Source: Anthopleura xanthogrammica (taxonomy: Eukaryota > Cnidaria > Anthozoa > Actiniaria > Actiniidae). Taken from it: a stretch of DNA of 64,000 bases. Positions 33,441 to 43,545 of this stretch are shown here, piece by piece. Location: assembly GCA_964019055.1 (NCBI GenBank), contig OZ025206.1, forward strand, positions 28,779,012 to 28,843,011, written 5' to 3'. Both the position numbers and the translations under genes were made by a program. Position 1 is the stretch's first letter, and every line of letters starts with the position of its first letter. The notes below the pieces were generated by a model. The model was not told the DNA's origin. It was given only the letters and a program-made list of their open reading frames with translations, and ran no database searches.

Positions 33441-33851
33441 AATAAATTAGCATGAACATTATTTTAGGGTTTTATTGTATTTTTGTAGTTTCATTTGTAA
33501 ATTAACATAGAATAGCCTGTTTTATTACATTACATTACTACATTATTACATTATTATAATTTACAAATTTGCTGACTCAAATTCAATTTATATATACCGC
33601 ATATATCATCACATTTATTTATCTAGTTTTCAATTAAGTTAATTTATATATAAACAAACAGTTTACGTACATCTACTTACACATAATAGTAAACCATCTT
33701 TAAACGACATCTCCTGGGAAATACTACACAATAACATCAATGCTGTCCACACGCGCAAGATCATTGAAGCGTTAGAAATAAGGAAACACAAGAGCAACAT
33801 CATTAATGGCTGTATAGGACGCATATTATCTATTGAATGACACTCGGTTTA
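33441..33851. other. Gene-free AT-rich stretch
   Basis: Contains ATTACATTATTACATTATTA-type simple sequence at 33520-33560. It may be the 3' tail of the LINE relic. Confidence 0.35.
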
Positions 33852-34243
33852 GGCCCCGTCCACACTAGTGCGTTTTCATTTGGATCCGTTTTCGTTTGAT
33901 CTGAAAACGCATCGATCGATTCGCGTCCACACTACCGTTTTGCTCCGTTTTCGACCGTCCACACTAATACGCTCAAAAACGATCAAAACGATGGCGTGAC
34001 ATAAGTTTGACAATATGCGCATGCTCAAATAGTACATATGACGTGAGCGTTTTCATTTCGATGCGTTTTCAACCGTCCACACTAATACGATATGTATGCG
34101 TTTTCATTTTGATCCACTTTCAAGAGCGTTTTCAAATCGATGCGTTTTCGATGATACGCTCAGCGTTTTAGTGTGGACGGAAGGCCTAAACGCATCAAAA
34201 TGTATGCGTTTTCAAACTAAAACGCACTAGTGTGGACGGGGCC
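33852..34243. mobile_element. PIF/Harbinger-like MITE with TTA target duplication
   Basis: Perfect terminal inverted repeat GGCCCCGTCCACACTAGTGC (continuing GTTTT) flanked by TTA on both sides (33849-33851 and 34244-34246). The interior is built from repeated GCGTTTTCATTTCGAT-like and CGTCCACACTAATACG words. A 3-bp TTA duplication is typical of PIF/Harbinger. No transposase. Confidence 0.85.
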
Positions 34244-34308
34244 TTAATGAACCCTAACATAGGCTTTGTTCTAGTTTACCTAATCTATGTAATCGAAAAT
34301 AATTACCA

Positions 34309-34344
34309 TACACTGACGAAGCTGTAACAGGCGAAACGTTTGTA
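34309..34344 (+). ncRNA. Hammerhead-like motif, minimal helix III
   Basis: TACA, CTGACGA, AGCTGTAACAGGC, GAAA, C, GTT, TGTA. TACA/TGTA is a 4-bp stem I. Stem II is CTG/CAG with a TAA loop but carries mismatches next to the core. Helix III has no loop, as in the 17367 copy. Likely a Penelope-like remnant. Confidence 0.42.
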
Positions 34345-34411
34345 AAATAAACCAAGAAAAAAATTGCCTTAAGAAGTCATTTATTTTCAAGTTCATATAT
34401 ATATATATATA

Positions 34412-34626
34412 TACAGCGATATGCAGAAATTCTGATCCTTTTAGGTATGTATACAAGTATATCAAAAGTATATCAGAAATTATGGGATATCATCTCTGAT
34501 ATTTTTTTCAGAAAGCCCTAGTGATAGGAAACTCGAAAAAAATATCAGCGATGATATCCCATAATTTCTGATATACTTTTGATATACTTGTAAGTATATC
34601 AAAAGGTTCATAATTTCTGCATATCG

Positions 34627-34632
<6 letters not shown>
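34412..34632. mobile_element. Fold-back MITE, TACAGCGATATGCAGAAATT termini
   Basis: The two ends are inverted over about 40 bp, and a second inverted pair (AAGTATATCAAAAGTATATC, then AGAAATTATGGGATATCAT) makes almost the whole 220 bp self-complementary. It sits inside a (TA)n tract, consistent with TA insertion. Confidence 0.8.
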
Positions 34633-34703
<71 letters not shown>

Positions 34704-34707
34704 TATA
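34630..34707. repeat. (TA)n microsatellite
   Basis: About 38 units with one interrupting G near 34685. Confidence 0.92.
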
Positions 34708-34762
34708 GATTATGGATTGTAGATAGATAGGTCTTTGATCTATCTACAATCCATAATCTATA
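34708..34762. repeat. Hairpin of the GATTATGGATTGTAGATAGA block
   Basis: GATTATGGATTGTAGATAGA is followed by its reverse complement. The same 20-mer occurs once at 28836, next to the hammerhead-like motif. Confidence 0.8.
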
Positions 34763-34816
34763 ACGCTCTACATGTCAATGTATTGAGCACTTTACCGTCA
34801 GAATAGACACATCCAG

Positions 34817-34819
34817 ATA

Positions 34820-34842
<23 letters not shown>
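34817..34842. repeat. (AT)n tract
   Basis: About 12 AT units followed by a T run. Confidence 0.85.
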
Positions 34843-34850
<8 letters not shown>

Positions 34851-34977
34851 TTTCTATATTTTAGGTCTCCCCGATTAGTAGGGCACTTGTGCCCAGCCAG
34901 CTATAAGATTTTCAGACATTAATAAAGGACATAAATTTATTATTTATTATTTATTTATTTAATTATTGTTTTTTACG

Positions 34978-35168
34978 TCAGTCAAACAATCCAACTACAT
35001 ACACATCAGCACACGATGTTACTTTAAAATTGTTATCGTCTCCTTCATAGTTAGTCAAGTCTTCTCCGAACCAAGTGCGATACTCCTGACCAGCTGTTAC
35101 CACCAGAGGGATGGTAAAGTTCTTAAAAATGAGCTCTTGAGAACTATAATTGGAGTAAGGAAGGGGGT
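34978..35168 (-). pseudogene. Tandem partial duplicate of the last exon of the PAN-EGF gene
   Basis: On the minus strand this reads [20 protein letters not shown] and on to CADVYVVGLFD and a stop, with no frame break over about 63 codons. It repeats residues of the main last exon (35182-35368) with changes such as TSGQEHRI to TAGQEYRT. It begins in mid-exon and lacks an acceptor site, so on its own it is unlikely to be used, although the frame has stayed open. Confidence 0.7.
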
Positions 35169-35181
35169 AGCATTTTCTACG

Positions 35182-35636
35182 TCAGTCAAATAATCCAAGC
35201 ACATACACATCAGCACACGTTGTTCCTTGATTATCATCTTCCCCATAGTTAGCCAAGTCTTCTCCGAACCAAATACGATGCTCCTGACCAGAGGTTACCA
35301 CCAGAGGGATGGTAAAGTTCTTAAAAATGAGCTCTTGAGAATTATAATTGGAGTAGGGAAGGCGGTAGGATAGCACGTCAAAGCGAATGATGAATTCATC
35401 TTGGGGAAGGATCCTATGGTCCGTGCTGTTGGTTATGATCGTGTAGAGCGCTTGATACTGAGCTGCAGAACCCCACTTGCTTCGTTCTTCTATCTCTGGA
35501 GCAGCGGCCACGAACCCAGATAAATGTACAAGCTTGAATCCTTTAACTAATCCACTTTGATTGATGTAAAAGCGGCCATATGATGAGTTCTTTGCTCCAA
35601 AGCAAACAGGACTGGTGTTAATCTTCAGCCATTTAT
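35182..35636 (-). CDS. Last exon: unnamed C-terminal domain
   Basis: Begins after acceptor GGTAG at 35637-35641 and ends at TGA (35182-35184). It encodes [65 protein letters not shown] and [11 protein letters not shown]. Two Cys residues, many aromatic residues and no membrane segment. It looks like a beta-rich extracellular domain; I know no name for it. Confidence 0.8.
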
Positions 35637-35984
35637 CTACCAAGAGGAGAAAATCAAGATTACCATGAAGGACAGACAGACAGACATACAATTAGATAGA
35701 TAGATAGATAGATAGATAGGTAGATAGGTAGATAGGTAGATAGGTAGATAGGTAGATAGGTAGATAGGTAGATAGGTAGATAGGTAGATAGGTAGATAGG
35801 TAGATAGGTAGATAGGTAGATAGGTAGATAGGTAGATAGGTAGATAGGTAGATAGGTAGATAGGTAGATAGGTAGATAGGTAGATAGGTAGATAGGTAGA
35901 TAGGTAGATAGGTAGATAGGTAGATAGGTAGATAGGTAGATAGGTAGATAGGTAGATAGGTAGATAGGTAGATAGGTAGATAGG

Positions 35985-36046
<62 letters not shown>

Positions 36047-36602
36047 TGGATGGATGGATAGTTAGACAGACAGACAGACAGATGTACAGATAGACAGACA
36101 GACAGACGTTCAATGAAATATTACATTTTTCAATCATAACTAAACTTACATGTTTCTCCACAAAGTTTACCCTTGAATCCTTTCGGGCAGTGACACCGGA
36201 AGTCATCGTACTCAATGGCTTCACACGTTCCTCCATTCAGACACATGTTGGCCATGCATATTTCCTGGAATGTTGGGGCAAGAATTAATGAGAATCAATC
36301 AAAATGCCGTCCACATATTCGCCATTTTCACATTCCCATAATACATTGCGGTTTTTGAAGTAAAGTTAGAGTGAATATAATAAACACTTCTGATAGTTCT
36401 GGATGGTGAGCAAAAACATTTTCTGCAACACTAGTTTTTTTTTTTGACCAGTTAGCCCAAAAAGTAAAACATTATGGGAAATGTAAAAATGACGAAAGTT
36501 ATATCTAAATTATTTATTTTTCATTCAAGTAATCCAGTTGATACTTATATAATTATCAACAATAGCTCATTTCCGAGACGTCGTGACCAAGGGCATCATG
36601 TA

Positions 36603-36647
<45 letters not shown>

Positions 36648-39142
36648 TCGGCAAGTGTGATTTGACGCTCAAAACGGACCTAAAATTTAAGGATCAGTGT
36701 TTTCTTTTTTAGTTTATCTTAGACATTTTAGTAAAACTTTTTTTCCATAATTGTGTAAGTTTTAATAGCTTTTATCATAGTTTAAACCAACACTGCTTAG
36801 GCTTTTGGGTCCGCATTGTTGTGGGAATCTGTTGGAAATTTTTCAATAAAGTTGTCCATAATAATAATCAAAGTTTTATTTAGGTGTCTATGTATTTAGT
36901 TCACACAACTAATTGGGGACGCACGAAAAAAAAGTGAATATATATATTAACATATAAGTAAGTAAAATTTAAAAATCTATATCTTATATTCAATCTATTT
37001 ATATCTAAATATTAAATTAAGTTAGGTTAATATTTTCTAGTAAAATATATAAACAAAGATAATAAAACATTAACTAATTAATAAAGAATAAATAACTATC
37101 GAGTCACGAGCTGCACAAGATACGTGCTAAGATACGTTTTGAGCATCAAATTAAAAGCGTTCAGTGAGAAGATTTGTCTTTGACAGCCGATATACAATAT
37201 ACCATTTTATAAACAAAACGTCAAAAACAAATAAACGAAATCCTAGAAATGTGCTTTTTGGGTTAGTTGTTATTTCAGTATTCGGTAGATCAAGTGGAGA
37301 ATGATCATCATATTCATGCCTCTGAATAGACTGGAGTATTATCCGCGAATCTTCATGGTCATCCTCCCTAAACAGTAACTGCTATGTCCAGGTGTCTTAT
37401 CAAGCATCTCACAAAACGTTGGGCACAAATTACATTTTATAAAAAGGGCAATGGGCAAAAATTGAATTAGAATTAGCCATCAGGAATATATTCATTAGCA
37501 GCAGGACTGCCGATTGTCTGGAGATGACAAACCGCCCTGAAAACTAATTCCTTTCATACTCAGGCTCCACTTTTTGTAGTTTCATAAATTAGCCAAATGT
37601 GGTCGAACATGTATGATATATGAAACAATCAGATCAATATATATTATGATGTTGTTGGGGTAATAGTCTGCGTAAATGATGCCAATATTTGAAATCACAA
37701 ATTGTGTACACATTGTCCTTCTACATTAAAGGATATTGGTTATGGTTAGTTATATTGGTTATATACACCAATCTTCACTAATTATGTTCCTATTTTATAT
37801 TACTAGTTCCAGCGATTAGTTTTACCCACACAAGTAGTAAGTAAGGTGACGTAAGAAACAGCTTTTGTGTAATATATTCTTCTTGAAAAATCATTTCTTT
37901 TTTGAAAAATATTGTATAGTATATTTCAGAAAAGAGGTAACTTCAATTTGAAAGAGAAAATTTATATCAAATCAATGCATCAATTGTATTGGCTAAATGT
38001 CGCACCCTTTTGTCATTCTTGGTAAACAATGGACCTTATGTTATTCTTATATTATTCGTATACATTGCTTGGGAAAATGAATGAAAATGGATGATCTTAT
38101 TTGATGCATGCTAGGAATTCAAGAATGGACTCTTTTACTTCGAAAAAAAGATGTTTATCTATTTTAGATAAAATTTCATTCCCTTGAGTATGGATTTCTA
38201 TATTTACTGTTAAAGCTTAGGAATTAATCCAGGGTCGAGTAGCGGTAATGCTTTCGCATCTCAGGTTTGATTCTGGACTCCAGCTTAGCATAACATGTGA
38301 GTAGAGTTTTCTAGGTCTCTTCTATGATTCAACTTATTTTTCTCTGGGTTCTCGGGTTTGTCTCCCTGCGCAAAACTTCATGCTAAATTTCAATCCGATC
38401 GGTGAGTTAGCCGCCCTGACTTAGTTCAGCCCGGAGGTTGTCACCGCAGGATAGTTGGCTCGGGTAGTAGGTTGTCCCTGCTACCAGGGACAAGTTAACC
38501 TTATCCCATGTAAACGGCCACTAAGGATCTATTTATTTATTTATTTGATAACTTTCACCATTGATAACTTAAAATTACAACAAACTAAACTAAAAAATAT
38601 TTTAACAAAGTACTAAAAAGATGAAACTATGGTGGGGGTCACACAACAGAGCGAGGCTCCAATTTAAGTGTGCCCTGATCGGAAGTTATTTCTACTTATT
38701 TTCATAGTACACGAAACAATCTTGAGGACTATGTGGAGTAATAGTTGAGTACTAGCTTGGGACTCTATTACTAACATACAGTACCCCTGCCACATGTACT
38801 TACCGACAATCGAATATAGTGATGGTAATGCTGAGATGGATTTATCAGTCCAGAATATCTGTTCGCCGTCGAATTTGTTAGCAGCTGACATTTGTACAAA
38901 CCATGTATGCCAGGCCGATCAGCTATGTTCAGAGATAAACAAGATGGTACACGATCACATCCCCAACAACACTCAAAAATATTTGGCACTGCAATGACTT
39001 GAATGATGTCACCATCGAGTTTGAAGAACGGCATTTTGATGAAGAAAGATAAAACATGGGATTCAACGATGGTGAAACTTTTGAAAATAAGATAACTTTG
39101 CAGTAAAAGACGAACTTGATCTTTGAAACTTTTGCAGACCAT
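35182..39142 (-). CDS. Secreted PAN/Apple-EGF protein with unknown C-terminal domain (gene span)
   Basis: Three exons join in frame on the minus strand: 39142(or upstream)-38804, 36264-36150 and 35636-35182. The product is a PAN/Apple-like domain, one EGF repeat, and a C-terminal domain of about 150 residues ending at [11 protein letters not shown]. Junctions are phase 0 (..[13 protein letters not shown]..) and phase 1 (..CGET + Y formed by T/AT..). Disulphide-rich domains predict an extracellular protein, but I do not see a clean signal peptide; the true first exon may lie upstream, inside or beyond the transposon at 39525-41356. The domain order is one I associate with cnidarian secreted proteins. 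Overlapping AATAAA hexamers on the minus strand near 34925-34965 could end the transcript. Confidence 0.75.
35694..36048. repeat. (GATAGGTA)n / (GATA)n microsatellite in an intron
   Basis: A core of pure 8-bp units (35712-35990) flanked by 4-bp GATA units. It lies in the intron between the EGF exon and the last exon. The large tyrosine/leucine frame over it is an artefact. Confidence 0.95.
36150..36264 (-). CDS. EGF-like exon of the PAN-EGF gene
   Basis: Encodes [20 protein letters not shown], then [17 protein letters not shown]: six Cys in the EGF spacing (C-x4-C-x5-C, then C-x-C-x8-C). Acceptor CCAG at 36265-36268 and donor GTAAGT at 36144-36149 on the minus strand. Confidence 0.88.
36265..38803 (-). 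other. Intron of the PAN-EGF gene
   Basis: About 2.5 kb with no coding sequence. It holds an (ATA)n tract at 36606-36645, AT-rich single-copy-looking DNA, and a SINE at 38224-38548. Confidence 0.55.
38224..38548 (+). mobile_element. tRNA-derived SINE
   Basis: The head GTCGAGTAGCGGTAATGC and GGTTTGATTCTGG resemble pol III A and B boxes. A body follows with GAGTTAGCCGCCCTGACTTA and GTTCAGCCCGGAGGTTGT, ending in (ATTT)n. The body word recurs in the 57-bp tandem array at 47945-48225. Confidence 0.6.
38804..39142 (-). CDS. PAN/Apple-like exon of the PAN-EGF gene
   Basis: Encodes [47 protein letters not shown] and YHHYIRLS. The Cys spacing and the 'sC.S.N' and 'C.L...' signatures fit the PAN/Apple fold. 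Donor GTAAGT at 38798-38803. The 5' limit is uncertain: the frame stays open to an ATG at 39142, but the sister copy at 30365-30480 shows mostly amino-acid-changing substitutions there, so the outer 30 codons may be non-coding. Confidence 0.7.
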
Positions 39143-39524
39143 TTTGAAATTCTTGTTTTCTCTTTCTCTTTGTTGTCAGTAACGTTGAAGGCAATACTAC
39201 AAAAGCGTTGTCAAAATCTTACCACCAAATAAAGCAGTGAAAAAAATCTCATTACTTTTCAATATCTATCCAATAGGAGGTCGCATTTTTGATGAACGTT
39301 TTCACGCTGATAATATTCATGTTCAATAAATATTTATATTACGCTTAGAGAAAGGACGTTGGTATGAATGATATCAAATAAACCATACCATTTCATAGGA
39401 TGGTATGTGGTCTGATACCCCGGCTACGAAAATCCGGATATTTTGGAAAGCGTTCTGGACTCCCGCCAGTAAGAAAACGGAACTTAAGGTTTCTCGGAAA
39501 ATGAATTTTCCTGAACAATCTCAG
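39003..39524. repeat. Segmental duplicate, copy 2 (left part)
   Basis: Direct copy of 30368-30890. Continues after the transposon at 41357-41530. Confidence 0.85.
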
Positions 39525-41356
39525 CACAGGGAGCCCAATTTAGATAAAAGTAAAAAGTAAAAATAAAATGGGGGAAAAAAATCTCATTTAATTATTATTT
39601 TTATTTCAGGTCAAGATAATGTCCTCTATAATAAAAAACTTTGTTTTCCTATAATTTCCCTATGGTATCCGATGTGTGGATTTGGGTTCTTTTAAACCAG
39701 AAACTCCTCTTTTTACCAGTTTTCATCTGCTTGGTGCAGCTTTGTCTTGAAAAAGTACGGAAATCTCAAAAATTTGGAGTTGAATGAATGACATCCAAGG
39801 TAAATTCACCAAACCTGATATTGTTTTGGATTATCTGTAGTCATCTTTCGTTTTTTAAGTAAAATTAACCAACAAACTGTAAAATTTTTGAACTTTGTGG
39901 AAGAATTTTTCAACAACAAAACTAGCCCTGTGAGGTGGTTGGTGGTGGGTTGTGTACGCGTAACAAAATGCCTAAGCGGGAGACTAGTGACAATTTCTGC
40001 ACGTAAATTTCGTTTCGAGAAATCGGTGAGGAAGGTTAAAACGACTTTTAATCTCCTATCTTAGGGACCATTTTGGTCAATCAATCAATCAATAATTTTA
40101 TTTAGACACGGTTAAAATATCAGTATGTACATAAATTATTAAAAGATTCTAAAAATGTATTAAACTGCTTTACATATTTGCCGTGCGGGAGTGAGTAGTT
40201 GATAGAAAATCGTTAATGCCTTTTTTGAAATTAGAGATAGTAAGACTTGCTCTCGTTTGATGTGGAAGACTATTCCACAGTGCAGGCCCGCTGTAGCTTA
40301 TGCTGCGTTTTAGATAATCAGTGCGGGGTTTCGGGAGAGAGAGTTTATTATCTTTATCTCTAAGATCGTAGCTAGATTCATATGGTGTAAAAAGCTCGTG
40401 CAGGTAAGTAGGCACAAGATTGTGGCCTGCTTTAAACATGAGTACCGCCTTGAGCTTTTTACGCCTGTCAGTCAGTTTATCCCATCCAAGTTGATCAAGA
40501 ATCTCGGTTGCACTGTCGTCATATGCTGCTTTAGTTATTACTCTGACAGCACGATTTTGAAGTTTTTGAAGTTTATCCGAAAGACCACAGTTAAGACCAT
40601 CCCATACCGGGCTACAATAGTCAAAGTATGGTGCAATTAGAGCCTGGTAGATCTTAATAGCGATTCTCATATTTATGTAAGGTCGAAGACGCTTGAGTGC
40701 GCCAATGGCAGAGGAGACTTTAGAGACAATTTCACCAACGTGATTTGACCATGTCAGGTTCTGATCAATTGTAACTCCTAGAGATTTGGTATAAGATACC
40801 CTTTTGATTTCTTGATCATCTATTTGGATCTGGAGGTTTTGTTCATTTGTCGTAGCAAGTTTTTGGCGTGAGCCAATAAACATGACTTCAGTCTTTGCCA
40901 CATTTAAACTTAATCTGTTGGCTATCAACCATTCGCGTAGGTTGCCTAGTTCGTGGTTAACCAAATGCTCAATCTCAGTTACGCTGTGTGATGCAACTGT
41001 GATATTTGTATTTATATTGTATTTTGGTCACGTTTTTTCGGAAGTTTGTGGTTTAAAAGAAGTTGAAATCGTGGTTTAAAGTATGTTGTGTTGTTAAAGA
41101 TGGCGGCTTGACTTTCCTCCCTTGTTAAATTATATTGACCCAAATCCACACATAGGATACCATAGGGAAATAATATAGGAAAACAAAGGCGCGCGCGAAA
41201 AAAAATGTTCTAATGCATTTTTTACTGATTTTTTCTCTCGTACGCGTTCGTATTATAGAGGACATTATCTTGACCTGGAATAAAAAATAATTTAACGCGA
41301 TTTTTTTTCCCATTTTATTTTCACCTTTTACTTTTATCTAAATTGGGTTCCCTGTG
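39525..41356. mobile_element. DNA transposon with about 200-bp TIRs and a LINE insert
   Basis: Left end CACAGGGAGCCCAATTTAGA and right end, other strand, CACAGGGAACCCAATTTAGA. Both run on for about 200 bp (TAAAAGTAAAA, CAGGTCAAGATAATGTCCTC, TATGGTATCC). Flanks ATCTCAG and CTCTCAG look like a 7-bp target duplication with one change, and the paralogue at 30886 is the empty site GCTCTCAGGGAT. Long TIRs and a 7-9-bp duplication would fit a MULE-like element, which is inference. The interior carries a LINE relic. Confidence 0.75.
40079..41020 (-). pseudogene. L2/CR1-like LINE, truncated reverse transcriptase
   Basis: A frame of about 280 codons reads VTEIEHLVNHELGNLREWL, LSLNVAKTEVMFIGS, KSLGVTIDQNLTWSNHV, YFDYCSPVWDGLN, LQKLQNRAVRVIT and LWNSLPHQTRASLTISNFKK. 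This is the thumb and C-terminal part of a non-LTR reverse transcriptase; the catalytic YADD part and endonuclease are missing through 5' truncation. The 3' end is an (ATTG)n-type tail at 40079-40092, the kind of short-repeat end used by CR1/L2 elements. The frame is otherwise intact, so the insertion is fairly young. Confidence 0.85.
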
Positions 41357-41530
41357 CTCTCAGGGATGGGATTTTGAATGAACCGTTTTTGTTTTTTGTG
41401 TGTTGTGTTTTGGTCGGCGAAGGCGGAACTTTCAAAATTGTATGTGGTAAAGATAGCAAAGATCTTGATGAATAATATAATACGACTACTTTTTAGTATA
41501 AACATGCTTCGGCAGCTGCTTCTGCTATTG
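41357..41530. repeat. Segmental duplicate, copy 2 (right part)
   Basis: Matches 30886-31229 with gaps: CTCTCAGGGATGGGATTTT, GTGTGTTGTGTTTTGG, then GATGAATAATA and TAAACATGCTTCGGCAG. Confidence 0.7.
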
Positions 41531-41745
41531 TCAGTCAGTAATTCAATGGAATAACAGTGGATGACTGATATAAATATGAAAACAAAGAATGTGAAGACAA
41601 GAGATCTTTTAAGATGTAAATTTTGTCTTCACATTCTTAATATTTTCATATTTATAATTATCATTCACTGTTATTTTAAGGGCCTTAAATTACTGACGAT
41701 GGCAGGAGCAGCTTCCGAAACATGTTTAAATTAAAAGGAGTCGTG
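41475..41745. repeat. Inverted pair of Penelope-like termini
   Basis: TAAACATGCTTCGGCAGCTG at the left and CAGCTTCCGAAACATGTTTA at the right are inverted, as are AATATGAAAACAAAGAATGTGAAGACA and its partner at 41622-41655. Both arms carry the hammerhead-like block; the left one has GAAG for GAAA. Confidence 0.6.
41690..41729 (+). ncRNA. Hammerhead-like motif, short stem I
   Basis: TTA, CTGACGA, TGGCAGGAGCAGCTTCC, GAAA, C-AT-G, TT, TAA. The core is intact, stem II is GG.AG/CT.CC with one C-T mismatch, helix III is A-U and C-G around AT, and the cleavage triplet is GTT. Stem I is only 3 A-T pairs, so activity is doubtful. Confidence 0.4.
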
Positions 41746-42084
41746 TTATTCACAAAAAAAGGAATAAAACGTTTTTTCATTCTAAAAAAAAGGAAGTATC
41801 AAATTGAGGCTTGATATTTCGCTTATCGAACGAGCGGTTTTCGCTTCCAACTTCTCGCATTAACTGCATTCGACACACCAACGCACTACCCAGCTAGTAA
41901 ACGTTAGCCATTATCAAATTATAATTGAGAGCTTTAGCTCTTCAATATATAACTTTTGGACGACATAAATTGAGTCACGAAGAGTGAAGAGAGAAGGATA
42001 TTTAAAGAACTTCCTTCATTGATAGATATACATTTCTATCGCATCAAATTGAAAAGTCTGTTTGACAATCATTATGACCATTTA
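41746..42084. other. Gene-free stretch
   Basis: No gene or repeat recognised. Confidence 0.4.
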
Positions 42085-42592
42085 TAATATAGCTTAGATA
42101 GTACGCGCGCTCTGATTGGCTAACCGGTTTAGATATGGTTTTTGATTGACAGCTCACAAATGAAAGTTTCTCTACTACATTTTATCTCCAAACTCTGCAC
42201 AAAATGGGCTATTTCTGTTTTCCAAGATTAGTTTTTTCATCATTTGTAGTAAATTTTCGTTCAATAACTTTTTGGTTTTTCAGATACAAAGACACAAAAG
42301 ACACAAAATATGCCTGTAGAGTGCCAACTCATTGTTGAAATTATCGGCATTGTCTGACATTCCTGACTAGGCTTTTTTTTGTTTAAAAACAATCTTGAAA
42401 TTTGTTACAGAGTAAATATTTCTCTCAAATTTAACCCAAAGAGATACACTTTCCAACTAGAATTGTGTTCTGAGAAGGATATGAAAGTAAAAATCGAAGA
42501 AATACTTGGGATGTTGGGAGAAACACTCGAAAAACTTTTATGGTGTTTCTCCCAACATTCCGCGTGCTCTATTTCACTGGTAAAGTTATAGA
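42085..42592. repeat. Repeat block, inverted relative to 31317-32200
   Basis: Contains GTACGCGCGCTCTGATTGGC, AAATGAAAGTTTCTCTACTAC and the end GTGCTCTATTTCACTGGTAA. GATGTTGGGAGAAACACTCG and GGTGTTTCTCCCAACATTCC at 42509-42562 form a local hairpin. Confidence 0.6.
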
Positions 42593-43415
42593 ACTTGGTT
42601 TCTATAGCTTAAGTAGAGCTACCAATAATACAACTCTGAAACGAGCTATGGACGAACGAAGATTCGGATCTTTTAGTGTAATGGTATACCGAAAACTCGC
42701 TGGAAGAAAATTTTGGTCTTCCAAGAAGGCGGCCAAAATTTCAAAAAATTATTTCATGACAACAATTTGTAAACTCACTTTAGACATGTATAAATCGAGT
42801 TTCCAAACATATAATACTTTAAATGTTTGGTTTTCACCAAAAAAAAAACTTTTCTATGACTTTTCAGACACGTAATAAAATAATATTTAAACAACTCGGA
42901 AATAAAACGGCGAAACGATTTGAAGTTTTCTACACTAAGTCACAGTATAGTTTTCTCAAACATATCAAAGAGCCAAGATTATAGCATTCAAGAGCATTTC
43001 AAGTTTTTGTTTTCTGGTATTTGACGTCAATTGCCAACTAAGAATTGATCGGCTTTATTATGAGAAGGGAAGTAAGAGGTGTAGTACTGTAGGTTAAGGG
43101 GAAGTAGGACCACTAATGCTATTCTTAACTAATAATATCTCAGAAATCTAGACCCTTCGTCATTTCTATTACTGATATATGATTATTGAAGTCATAATAG
43201 TCCGCAGAATTGGCTGTTTAGTGGCTGGTCCGAGAATCCTGATCACAGCTAGCAGCGTATTTGCATCACGCACCACCCGTGCTTTTAATTTTTCTCGCTA
43301 TTGTGTACCTAGTGTGTATCACATTCTTTCAAAGAAACGCTCTCTGTGTGAGAGAACTAAAGCTCTCCCTTTAAACCCCACACAGACAAAAACATCATCA
43401 ATTAGTTGTTTCAAT
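42593..43415. other. Gene-free stretch
   Basis: Short open frames (for example 42540-42875) have no recognisable domain, splice sites or repeat support and are not called. Confidence 0.4.
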
Positions 43416-43417
43416 TC

Positions 43418-43545
43418 TGGGTCGACTTAGCATTAAAGTCCATTGTGGGACTGTTTTAGGGCAATATTTCCAAGATGGCGTCTATTTTGTCCACTAAAAC
43501 AGTCCCACGATGCACTGCAATTGCCAACTCGACCCAGTGTTCTCC
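43418..43545. repeat. Fold-back element
   Basis: CTGGGTCGACTTAGCATTAA at the left pairs with the reverse complement near 43525-43544 (CTGGGTCGAGTTGGCAATTG), and GTGGGACTGTTTTAG with CTAAAACAGTCCCAC. Arms about 45 bp, MITE-like. Confidence 0.75.

Noticed and set aside
35637..36236. 199-codon Tyr/Leu/Ser-rich frame on the minus strand
   Set aside because: It is the GATAGGTA microsatellite in an intron; real exons on the same strand flank it in other frames.
42379..42875. Two overlapping frames of 70 and 111 codons
   Set aside because: They overlap a repeat hairpin and have no family motif.
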